From Circinella minor (lineage: Eukaryota > Mucoromycota > Mucoromycetes > Mucorales > Lichtheimiaceae), in assembly GCA_016758965.1 (NCBI GenBank), contig JAEPRB010000075.1, forward strand, positions 99,454-163,453: a stretch of 64,000 nt of DNA. The letters are read 5' to 3'. The notes beneath the pieces were generated by a model. It saw only the letters and a program-made list of their open reading frames with translations, did no database searches and was not told the origin of the DNA. Position numbers and translations under genes: made by a program. This document shows positions 1 to 10,490 of the stretch, piece after piece. The number at the start of each line of letters is the position of its first letter. The stretch's first letter is position 1.

Positions 1-2
1 GT

Positions 3-473
3 TATGAGCCTTACTACCTTGTTTCTCAACAAACATCACCAAGTAGCAGTAGTTGTTATATCAGCAGTAACCATAGTAAAAACCATAATAACAATTATAA
101 TAATAATGTTGTTCCTGATCCCCACATACCTGTTGGTGGTGGTCGTTATCGTGCACCATCGCATGGTTCTTCAGTTTCATCGCGTCGATCGAGATCCACA
201 TCAGCATCATCTATAAATGCACCAGTGCAAACGCGTATGGCTTGGACACCGACAGAAGACGATCTGCTTCAACAAGGTTATGATGAAGGTTTATCATGGG
301 CGATGATCTCTGCAACTTATTTACCTCATCGTTCGAGAGGATGTTGTTGGGGACGATTTAAAACTTTACAAAGTAAGAATTTAGTGGACCCAAAACGACA
401 AAACGCGCGATTATTTCGACGACCGTGGAAAGCAGTGGATGGTTCAAAGCGTCAGCAACAACAGCCACATTAA
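3..473 (+). CDS. Myb/SANT-like DNA-binding protein, C-terminal part (5' truncated by window edge)
   Basis: The frame is open from base 3 to a TAA at 471-473, so the gene begins upstream of the window. The first ~75 residues are low complexity (Asn, Ser, Tyr, Pro and an SRRSRS stretch). Then comes a single Myb/SANT-like unit: W-T-P-T-E-D-D-L-L starts the first helix, W-A-M-I-S-A lies in the second, and the last helix ends in C-C-W-G-R-F-K-T-L. The spaced tryptophans and the acidic start of helix 1 are typical of Myb-like repeats. The tail is basic and ends in a short Gln run. The likely role is nuclear DNA binding. Partners and targets cannot be read from this fragment, and further Myb repeats may lie upstream. 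No intron is needed in the visible part. Confidence 0.6.
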   Translation, partial: YEPYYLVSQQTSPSSSSCYISSNHSKNHNNNYNNNVVPDPHIPVGGGRYRAPSHGSSVSSRRSRSTSASSINAPVQTRMAWTPTEDDLLQQGYDEGLSWAMISATYLPHRSRGCCWGRFKTLQSKNLVDPKRQNARLFRRPWKAVDGSKRQQQQPH

Positions 474-2296
474 ATTTTTCTACTTTTTCTTTTATTATTA
501 TTACTATTACTACTATTACTACAGCAACAACAATAACAAAAAAAACACAACACTTCTGATTATCAGCAGAACACAACAAACCATACTTTCTTTTTTCTTA
601 TTACCTTTTTACATCCATACATGAAAAATTCTCACTTAAAACAAAAAAAAACTTACACACCAATCACCCCCGCTCTCACTTACCAACTTCATCCAACACT
701 AACCCCCACTTTATTCTATTATCTCCCTCTTTTTTTTTTCGGTACAAAGGGGCACATATTTTTCATTGCCTTTTCCGTTATTTTATCCATTTTTGTCCTA
801 ACTTATGCAGTATTGACACCACATATTATTTTATTATACTCTTACCCATTCTATATCTATTATTCGAAACTCTCATTTTATGCCAGGTGCATTAAGTGTC
901 GTATATATCCCGTTCCTTTCATTTTATGTTATATGCTTTCTTTACCCTTTTTTATATTATATTACCCTTATTTTGTACAGCAGCAGCAACAACAGCAACA
1001 ACAATAATAAGCAGGCAGCAGCAGCCTTCTTCTTTCTTTATGTTACTATATCCCTCACCATATCATTCCTTAAACATTTTTTTTCTTTATTCAGCTCAAC
1101 TTCTTTCTGTATGTGGGCAAAAAAAAAAGACTTTAAACAAGACCCCTGCATGGTTTAGTTTTTTTTACAGCCTCTCTTTTTTCTTGCCTGCATCAATTCT
1201 TCTTTTTTTTTTACCTTGATTTAGCCAAATTTTCATTTTTTGGGCAAAAAAAAAAGGTCTTCTTCCCCTTTTTTTTTCAGCCAGTTTTTTTTTTTTTTTT
1301 TTTTATTCATTTTCTTTTTCTCACACATACATATTTTTTTTTTAATTCTCTTTCTTATCATTTACGGGTGTTCGTGGCCCTAAAAGATATTTTTATATTT
1401 CAAAAGAGAAAAGATGCAACAAATTTTTTGCTTTTATATATTATAAATATTATTAGTTTTATTCTTATTATTATATCTTTTTACTTTTAAAAAAAATTAA
1501 AATAAAAAAAAAAATTTCGTCTTTTTTCTTTTTAACTCTTTTTTTTTTTTTGGGGGGGGGGGGAAGTAGTGGAAGGAGGTTTTGAATTGATCAAAGTCTA
1601 TTATTAATAATGGTTTTTGCGTTTATCCTTTTTATTTATTCTTTTTCCATTAAAAATATAAAAGAGAAAGGAGGAGGAGGAGGAGGAAAAAGATGGGGGG
1701 GGAGGAAAGTTAAAGGATGTAATAATATGCATGTAACTTCAACATGGTTATATGCTAAATAATGGTATACAACTCAGTACAGGAGCATGTAAATGTACAG
1801 CTCACATGTAAATTATTATTTTTTAGCATTAGGAGGCTATATTTGATACAATCAAAGAAGAAAGGGACACCTTTTAAGAGAGGAGAAGAAAAGTGAATGT
1901 TTTGTTGTTATTATGTAGGATACGATATTAATAGTGACAATGTTTTCTTTTGTTGTAAAACTTTACACTTTTTTTTTTCTTTCTTAATAAACTAGAAAAT
2001 GAGGGGAATTGCGTTTTTTTTTTTTTTTACTAAACGATCCACTCGATCTAGGAGGTGCATTAGAGAAAAAAAAATAGGAGAGGATCCAAAAAGATAAAAT
2101 AAAAATAAAAAATACCCAAACATAGAAAAAAGAAGAAAAAACACGGGAGACATATGATAAAATATAATTTGAATAATAATGACAACTTGGTAATAGCATT
2201 TGTAACAATCAATCAAAAAACATACCCTTTTTTTTTAATAAAACGCGTTATTATTTTACATTACTAAACTTAGTAAAAACATAAAAATGATATTTA
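474..2296. other. Intergenic, low-complexity, no gene seen
   Basis: Between the Myb-like stop and the 3' end of the amidotransferase gene (convergent). It is rich in T-runs, with a CAG/CAA-type patch near 979-1023, a 12-base G run at 1552-1563 and GGA repeats near 1669-1686. Open frames here are homopolymer-derived and show no domain. Confidence 0.6.
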
Positions 2297-3421
2297 TTAA
2301 TCATTTCCAATAAGAATATTATTACCAAATGTTTTACCAGTTGATAAATCAATATCATCTTTTGGTACAATAGGTAATTCACCTAATATAAAATCAATGA
2401 ACTTTGAAATCATCCATTCATCATCGTCATCATTGGCTAATTCATCTTCTAATTTTTTCAGTTGTTCATTTGCATAATCCTTCGGAACAATGCCGGCGTC
2501 TCGTCGTATCGTCAGTAAAATGCGGACAACTTCACGTACAAACTCCGGGTGACCTTGTACCGTGATGCATTGGTTATCGTCTGATAAAAGTGAATGAATG
2601 GGTGTATGCGGTGCAGTGGTTGCCAAACTATGAAAACCTGGAGGTAAACTTTTGACATGATCTTGATGAACTTGATTCACTCTCTGAAAAAAAAATAGTA
2701 TTATGTACCATTAAAAATTGTAACTTAGCAACCACTACTTCTTCATACATCATTACACAATTCTCTCTTTCTTTTCCTACTTATTTCCATGGCAACCAAA
2801 AAAAAATAAAGAGCAAAAAAATATTTCTTTATTACCGTAAATGTCTTGTCAGTACGTAAATAATGTTTTCCCATGGGTGTCAAATACACTGGTACCAAAC
2901 CAAACTAATAGATGTACATATATATGTATACTCAGTGTAGTTAATAAATAATGTTTTTTTTTCGTTTTTTTTCATTTCCTTTTCCTTTTCTTTTTTTTTT
3001 TTACCTCCCAACCATTAGGATTTTTTTCACACGATCCACCGCACGCACGAGCAATAATCTGATGACCAAAGCAGACGCCAATCAACTTGACTTGAGAACG
3101 ATAAGGTTCAGCACGCAGTTTATGTACAAACTGAATAAGTTTTAAAATCCATGGTTCATCCATATATGCAGAAGAAGCAGAACCCGAAATGACAATGCCG
3201 TCAAATGTATGATTATCCGCTAGATCACGTAAATCGGGATATTCTTGTTTATGAACAACATCAAAATACTGCCATGTAATTTCTACCTTGTTCTTTAATT
3301 CATTCGTGTTAGCTCTTGAAAATACATTGGTAAACATTTTAGGGTAATCTCCATATTTTTCTAAAACTTCAGGTTTAGGTGTATCACACACCAAAAGGGC
3401 AAGATTCAACTTTCTTGACAT
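2297..3421 (-). CDS. Class I glutamine amidotransferase domain protein (GMP-synthase-GATase-like), 290 aa
   Basis: Three exons (minus strand): 3421-3005, 2904-2836 and 2683-2297, with GT-AG introns and phases summing to 291 codons. The protein is a stand-alone class I GATase domain: the nucleophile-elbow motif G-V-C-F-G-H-Q carries the catalytic Cys, and G-H-P-E in the last exon supplies the His/Glu of the triad. The middle 69-nt exon encodes a strand (GLVPVYLTPMGKHYL) that joins the oxyanion half to the His half. Such proteins hydrolyse glutamine or act as peptidase-like homologues, and many fungal members are annotated as putative GMP-synthase-like amidotransferases without a proven substrate. 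No synthetase domain is attached, so it is not GMP synthase itself. The C-terminal ~50 residues after the fold are acidic. The ATG is chosen because it opens the conserved first strand and the upstream sequence is A/T-rich. Confidence 0.85.
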
Positions 3422-3642
3422 TATAATAATTAATGATTATTTTCTTTTCTTTTTTTGGGAAAGGGAATAGAATGAAAGAAAAGAATAATAGGTTTCTCCC
3501 AACAAGTTGTTGTGTGTCTGTATAATGCTAAATGTAAATTTTCTTTTTCCGACCAAAAAGAAGAAAAAAAATTGCATGAATGAGAGTGATGATGATGATA
3601 TTATGACCCAACCACCAAAAAAAAAAAAAAAAAAAAAAATGT

Positions 3643-5849
3643 TTAAATTTTAGAAAATATATTATTGGTTTTGACATATTTAATAACAACTAATACAATA
3701 GCGCCTGTAAAATAACCAATAGCTGTAAATATTTCATAACTTAAATAAGGTCTTGCATGAAGTGTTTGTTCAAACGTGGATGAAACATTTGGACCGAACA
3801 TGGATATGACGGTGATCAATAGAAAAAGTGATAATCCTGATTCAAAATTTTTTGCACCAGTAATGACATATGTAACTGATGATGCTGTGAATCGGGGTAA
3901 GGGGAAAATAAATATAAATTAGTATGTGTTAAATTTACTTAACCTATAAATCTTCCACCAAGCATATGTATAATTACTTACTTAATGCAATAAAGGCTCC
4001 TCCAAAGAATCCAACTAATATACAAAATACAATTAAGGTACTAAAACTGTCAGCAGCAACCCATATAGAACAGCTTAACGCAGATAATGTACTATACAAA
4101 ATCATTGTGTTGAGATGACCTATTCTGTCAGCGGCCACTCTAGAGATATACAAATCCGAATATATATATATATATATATATATATTAGTAAATTGACATT
4201 ACAGTTTATTTTAAATAAATAAATAAAGCTGATGTTTTCTAGTAAAGAAACAAAACATATATAACTGGTATATTTACCCTGATATGAGATTACCAACAAA
4301 GCTCATTCCAGAAACGATTGATATCAATGCTGATCCTTGTGATGATGAAAGACCCAAGTATGTTGCATGCGCTGTATATATATATATATAAAAGAAGCAA
4401 TAAGATCAATATCAATTAACATAATAATACTTTAAATACTCTCTTGCCCCCCCCCCCGGGACTTTTCTCTTTTTCTTCAAAACATCATTACATACATGGA
4501 AGATAGAAATAAGGTACATAATATGCAGCTTCCATAAAAATATCAGCGATACACCATAATACAAAACTTGGATCCTTCAATATTTTAAATTCAAAAATCT
4601 CTTTTAACTCTATTTTTGATTCGTTTTGTTCTTTGTTTTTTTCTGATTTTCTTTCACGAACAAATACGCATGAAGTTAAACCTAATATAAGAACTATAAA
4701 CCCTTGTACTCGATATGACCTATTATAATATTAATTAAATGAAACGGAAAGAAAAATTAATGTATAAATATATATATCAGTCATCCGATAAGCATGAAAA
4801 CAAGGAATTGTATGTGTGATAATAATAATAAATCATTGAGTTATACAACATACCATGTACTACCAAAATAACTATTCATTATATTCATAATAAATGGTAA
4901 TGAAAATGCACCAATACAAGTTCCTGTTGATGAAATAGCTAAAGCAATCCCTCTTCGTTTACTGAACCATTGAGGTATGATACTTAATGCAACATAAAAT
5001 GCTAACGAGGCTCCCATACCGAATAAGACACCTCGTGTTAAATATAGATGCCAAATCTCTGTAGCCCAACTTGCTGCTTCCAAACCCATTGTACATAATA
5101 CAACTGCTAATAACATTATATTCCGTAAACTTGTTACTGCTGATAATAATCTTGCCACTGGACCTAATCCATTCAATAAGACATTGGATATGGTACCAAC
5201 AAATGAAATTTGAACAACCGCGTTTGGAAATTCATGATGTGCATGAAATTCTTGCATAACGCCTATATATTTTATTTTTTTTGATTGATAAAAATATTGG
5301 GAGTTCATTTTTAGTAAATTTAGACATATATTATTACCCAAAATTGAAAGGAATTCATATTTTTTTTGTTTACCCCTATAAATAAATAATTTTTTTAATT
5401 AATTAACATGATTATACAAAAAAAAAAGTTCAAGTAAGATGCGAGATGATTAACAATAATACTAACCAAGATTCTGAAATGCCTACAGATATAAACTGTA
5501 AAAGAAAGCCCACACATACAATCATCCACCCGTATCCTCCATCTATCTGTTCGTCATAATCTTTATTATTAGGTACACGCTGGGTTTCCAGTAATGGTCG
5601 AGTTTCTGTTTATACTTTTGTATTTTAGTTCTTTTCCTTATCAACACAAATAAAGGGTTCATGCGACATAACTTTTTTTTTTTCATTTAAAAATTAATAT
5701 AGAAAGAGAAAAACAAATAAACCTTCGTTCGTGTATTCATAAAGAGCCTCATCATCAGTATAATTATTGGTGGGTATATTACATAATGAATTTATTGAGG
5801 AATTTGAATTCTTTATGCTGGTATCCTTCTTTGTCAAGTTATTCGACAT
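3643..5849 (-). CDS. Monocarboxylate transporter-like MFS permease (paralogue A), 464 aa
   Basis: Exons (minus): 5849-5723, 5605-5467, 5375-5374 (2 nt), 5262-4854, 4719-4496, 4371-4278, 4139-3982, 3884-3643; sum 1395 nt. An acidic, Asn-rich cytosolic N terminus precedes the SLC16/MCT signature D-G-G-Y-G-W-M-I-V at the start of TM1, then W-G-V-M-Q after TM1. K-R-R-G-I-A-L-A lies in the loop before TM5, and D-R-I-G-H in a later cytosolic loop corresponds to the MFS D-R-x-G motif. About 12 hydrophobic segments fit a full MFS carrier in the plasma or an organellar membrane. The substrate (monocarboxylate, riboflavin or other) cannot be assigned. The last four exons match paralogue B in length or phase, and exon 4 (409 nt) equals three B exons (206+63+140). 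The frame is only maintained if the 2-nt exon is spliced in. Confidence 0.88.
5374..5375 (-). other. Putative 2-nt microexon (GG) of MCT paralogue A
   Basis: On the minus strand the bases read tatag|GG|gtaaac. The upstream exon ends ...TCT TG (5467) and the downstream exon starts GCGTT (5262). Joined directly they shift frame; with GG between them they read Trp-Gly-Val-Met-Gln, the conserved motif after TM1. The flanking introns would be 91 and 111 nt. Confidence 0.6.
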
Positions 5850-6171
5850 TAAATTAAATAATAATAATAGGAAATAATTAAATAGAAAAAAAAAGAGAAG
5901 AAAAAAAAAATTATAACAAAAACCAGATGCAGATAAACATGTTGTTTAAGCGCAGATCTAAAATGATTACCAAATCATTCAGTTCCGCACAACCATTTTT
6001 AGTAATTTCAATCAAAGTTATCGTATGACAACTTTATCTCAGTTATGCGGGAATAGCTTAAAAAAAAAGCAGTAACAAAAGTATCATCTTTTTTTTTATA
6101 TAATATGTTATTCATTTTATGTATATACACAAATGTAATGCAAAAAAAAAAAGTATTAATAATAAAGTTTT
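5850..6171. promoter_or_regulatory. Spacer between tandem MCT genes
   Basis: This 322-bp A/T-rich spacer holds the promoter/5' UTR of paralogue A and the 3' end of paralogue B. No gene is seen and no clear TATA or CCAAT box can be assigned. Confidence 0.4.
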
Positions 6172-8564
6172 TTACACTATTTTCAAGAAACGTTTGTCTA
6201 CCATTAATTTAACTGCCAACATGAATATAACACCCACTGCGTAACAAATTCCTGTAAATAGTTCGTAACTAAGGAATGGTTTCCATGTCGTTGCTAGTTC
6301 TAAAGTTGCTGCAGCAGTAGGTCCTAACATACAAAAAACTGTAACTACTAAAAATGCTGAAAATGCCGATTGGAGATGATCAATGCCTACAACGACTGCA
6401 GTAACAGCTGATACTATATAAATAGCAATAAAAAATAATTTAGTCAGTAAAAAAAAATAAAATAAAAATTGGTATTGCGTAAATTGTGTAACAAAAAGTA
6501 CAGAAAGAAGTTATCTTATCAAATACTGATAATAAATTACAAACCTAACGTTAAAAATGCACTTCCAAAGAATCCAAAAAATGCAGCGAATGTCATCAAT
6601 AATCCATAATTTTCTGCAAATGTCCACATCAGTAGACACGTGAGCATTGTAATGAATCCATAAATTATAACAGTATTAATATGACCTATTCGATCACCTA
6701 CATATCTTGATAATAATTATAAGATGTCTGTCAAACAATTACATGATTTTTTTTTTATGTATAAAATAAAATTATGTATATCATTCATCGATTTTTGAAT
6801 TATAGAATTATTATTATTTTTTAACTTACCCACAGAAAAGTCTTCCACAAAGATTGGTTGCTGACATTACTGAAATTAAAGCAGACCCTTTTTCAGGTGA
6901 TAGTTGTAAATAAGTTGCATGGGCTAAATATTGTTGTTGTTGTTTTTTTCAAAGCAACAAGTTATATAATAATATTAAAACAAATCAGTTATTTTTAAAA
7001 AAAAATATATTAATTAGTAAAAGTACGTAATATGAAAAAAATAAGTTACCAGGAAGAAAGTAATAAGGCACATAATAAGCTCCTTCAAAAAGAATATCAG
7101 CTATACACCATAATATGAATGTTGGATTTCGTAAAACACGAAATTGAAAAATGTCTTTCAATTTAGGTTTTTCTTTTGAGGGAGACTTTTCGCTTCTGTT
7201 ATTTTTACGTGCCGTATGGCTTTCTTTAAATAATATGCAAGCGATTGTACCAGATACAACCATCATCAAACTCATTATTCTATAACACCTAATTATACAT
7301 ATATGATTAATAGGATAAGTTCAGTTTATATACTAAAAAAAAGTTTTATTACCATTGAATATCAAGTTTTTCAGTTATTGCTGTGATAACAAGCGGTGAT
7401 ACAAGAGATCCTAAAGACTGACCAGTGGAAGCAATTCCAAGTGCCAATCCACGCCGTTTATCAAACCACTCTGGAACAATACTCATTACAACCTACTTTT
7501 TTTTTTTTGTTCAACAAAATGAATTTAATTATTTATTAGAACCGTTGTTAACACATACTTCTGTTATATTCCTTATTCTACTTTGATTACTTTTTCTTTT
7601 AGTAATTACTAATTATTATTATATGAAGAAAAAAAAAAGAATACTTGCATAAAAAATAATTGATTCACCCATTCCATAAAGAACTCCTTGAGTAAGATAT
7701 AACTGCCATATCTATAAAATATTAAATGTTCAGTTGAAAATAGCAATATAACAGCCATTGATAAATAAATATGGATTTCTTTAACGTTTTAATCAAAAAA
7801 AAAAATCCGCATCAATCGAAGTATTATTTATAAATGGTGTTAATTATCTTAGCCTCTCCCCTGCTCGGCACATTGAACGGCATTATAAAAAAAAAGTACC
7901 TCTGTACTCCAACTCGCACCTAATAAACCCGCTGTACAGAATAATATTGCAATTGCTAATACTTTTCTGATATGAAATACTGCTAATAAAATCTGTACAA
8001 CTGGACCAAAACAATTCAAGAACATATTCGCGATTGTACCAACAAATGATAACTTTACTGTCATATTTTGAAAATCATGTTGATCGAAATGATTCTGAAT
8101 AACACCTGATATAAATTAAATAGTGTTATTGTTATAATTACTCTTTAAATATAAATATATTAGTAAAATAAAAAAAAATATTACCCCTATATATATATAT
8201 ATATATATATATATTATGATTATGTATTAGAAATAATGGAAATTTTGTCACGCCAAAATTAAAATATTCTTTTTCATTATATAGATTTTGACGATGTCAT
8301 GGTATCGAAAAATATATATATATATATATTTTCTTACCATGATTGTCCTACACCAAGACCAATAATTTGTATTAGTACAGCTGCTAAAACAATAAACCAG
8401 CCATATCCACCATCAGGAACAGTGTTTATAGTTGATAAAGTACTTGAATCATACTCTTCTCTTTCTTCGTTGGTGGATTCTGTTACTGTTACTGTTTCTT
8501 CTTTGAATTGTTCTTTTGTCATATTAGTATCATCGTCGACAACTTTGTCTTTATAATCATTCAT
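6172..8564 (-). CDS. Monocarboxylate transporter-like MFS permease (paralogue B), 457 aa
   Basis: Exons (minus): 8564-8338, 8186-8185 (2 nt), 8105-7900, 7711-7649, 7492-7353, 7288-7050, 6923-6830, 6705-6545, 6413-6172; sum 1374 nt. Same architecture as paralogue A: acidic/Thr-rich N terminus, P-D-G-G-Y-G-W-F before TM1, W-G-V-I-Q after it, K-R-R-G-L-A-L-G in the loop before TM5, a central loop rich in Lys/Ser, and D-R-I-G-H late in the protein. The intron after exon 7711-7649 needs a GC donor (TAT|GCAAGT): using the nearby GT would shift the frame, whereas the GC site gives F-Y-V-V-M-S, aligning with A's F-Y-V-A-L-S. B has two introns that A lacks in the homologous 409-nt segment. It probably arose from the same tandem duplication. 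Its substrate is unknown. Confidence 0.87.
8185..8186 (-). other. Putative 2-nt microexon (GG) of MCT paralogue B
   Basis: The minus strand reads atatag|GG|gtaata. The upstream exon ends ...CAA TCA TG (8338) and the downstream exon begins GTGTT (8105). Only inclusion of GG yields Trp-Gly-Val-Ile-Gln in frame. The introns would be 151 and 79 nt. The position is identical to that in paralogue A. Confidence 0.6.
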
Positions 8565-10490
8565 TATTATTTGAGAATTATTTTCACTGTGTAAAAATGA
8601 ATTGACCCTCTATTTTTCGTTGCTATTATCAATGTCGTTATTGTCAACCTTGTTGTAATATAAATATAAAAAAAAAGAGTACGTATTACAGGTACTAATA
8701 ATAAAAATAATAAAACAAAAGAGGAAGAGAAATAGGTATAGTGTACATATTATAATGTTATTCGGTGTTTATTTATATAACTTTTTCTTTGCCGATAAAA
8801 GAAGCGTACTACTCCTAATAATTCTTTTTGCATGATAATACATAGGTGTCGTCTAACTACATATTAGGTAATTATTAGGAGTAAGACGATCTTGTCTTGT
8901 GTTATATGGAACAGAGAAGGAATGAGATGAAATACATTTTATGAAAATAAGGAGGTATAAAAATTATCAAAGATCACGGCAAATTCATTCATGCTACACT
9001 TTATATTATGTAAGAAATAAAACATATATTATAATATTACAAAAAAAGTATAGTAGATCTATGTGATTTTTAAAAAACATTGTTATAAAACATTATATGG
9101 AATTCGATATTAAGTTACCAATTTATATATCAATGTATATACGTAGCTTTCTATTCAACCACACAAAAAATCAAGCATCTTCAATTATACATACCTTTAT
9201 TGTATTCTACAATTAGGTATATTTTATTTACTTCTTTTTACTACGTACTTACTATAAAAGTAGTAGTGACCAACTAAATATCAAAATGTTGAAAAGCCAG
9301 TTTAGAAAACATGTACCATTATCACCATGGAAAAGAACTATCTTTAAGAACACAAAGTGATAAACTTCATTCAATTAGCATGTTTTATGTGACGAGCTAC
9401 TTAATATGAGTTGTCTAGTTGACAAAGAACATTTTAGGGTCATTTTAATAGAGCTGCAATTTCACTTATATAGAATACGTACTAATACGATAAATCTCAT
9501 TGTATACTGTAGTAATAGAGTGAAATTTTAGTGAGCTGTAAAAAATTAACGGGTAAGAAGTTAACCAATGTTTCATTGTAACAGATTTACTTCTTTTTTT
9601 AATACGTAACTTAATTGTAGATCAACTAAAATTATACCAAGCTTGTACTCAGAAGATAATACAGTACATGATCTGACGAAATTCTATAAATACTGTATTC
9701 ATGTGAATGTTTGTCTGTCATGTTGCATATAAATGTAAAGAGAAATCAGAGCAATGCATTCATCCTATAGCCTTAAAAAAATGGATTACGAAAAGGTCAT
9801 ATTTTTATAATGACAAGAAAGTGTTTAATTATAGAAGATGGAAGTAGAGACTCCTTATCATAAATTATTGCTCATATGATATATTGACAACAATCTAAAT
9901 TCTCAGTTAAAAATTATAAACTAAGAACAAACGATCTATCTTCTCGATCAAAAATAAAGCTAAATTTGAATAATATTGACTATAAGAACTTTTTTTTTTT
10001 CACAGAATGACTAAATAAAACATAAAACTATATATAATATTAGATAGACACTTTATGATATTGAGAAAAAATGATTTTTAGGCTATTTTTATAATATCTC
10101 GAATAATAAAATTGCTGCAGTATAATTAATGCTAATAATATATATCGAATAATATGTTTCCTTTTTAAATAATATACTATTTTGAAACAATCATGTTATA
10201 TCTTAAAAGTAAAAATAATGATCTTGTCAACTTTTTGTTAGTAACGACCGCATGGTAAGTTGCAATAATAGGGTGTATGTATTAAAAAATATTTATCAAG
10301 GAAAGAGTCAGAGTAATTGTAATTTTGACTGATATACTTAGTATATCATCATAATCATTACAGAAAAAAAACCTTCTATTTCCAAGCGAAAAGTAAAAGA
10401 GTAAGAATGGATAATAATAATAGTGACTAAATATAGGTTGAGAAAATGATTTTTTTTTGATCTTATATGTTATTATGTTATTATTACTTA
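8565..10490. other. Intergenic, A/T-rich, no gene seen
   Basis: This is 1.9 kb between the start of MCT paralogue B and the stop of ALG6. It should contain the paralogue B promoter. No long frame, tRNA-like box pair or inverted repeat was recognised. Confidence 0.5.

Noticed and set aside
621..1219. Several overlapping frames with Phe/Leu/Tyr and Gln runs
   Set aside because: Generated by T homopolymers and a CAG/CAA patch downstream of the Myb-like stop; no splice-consistent gene found.
8565..10490. Search for tRNA or other RNA genes in the large intergenic gaps
   Set aside because: No A-box/B-box pair or cloverleaf was recognised by eye here or in 36.9-38.7, 44.8-47.1 and 62.1-63.3 kb; a tRNAscan/Infernal run would be decisive.
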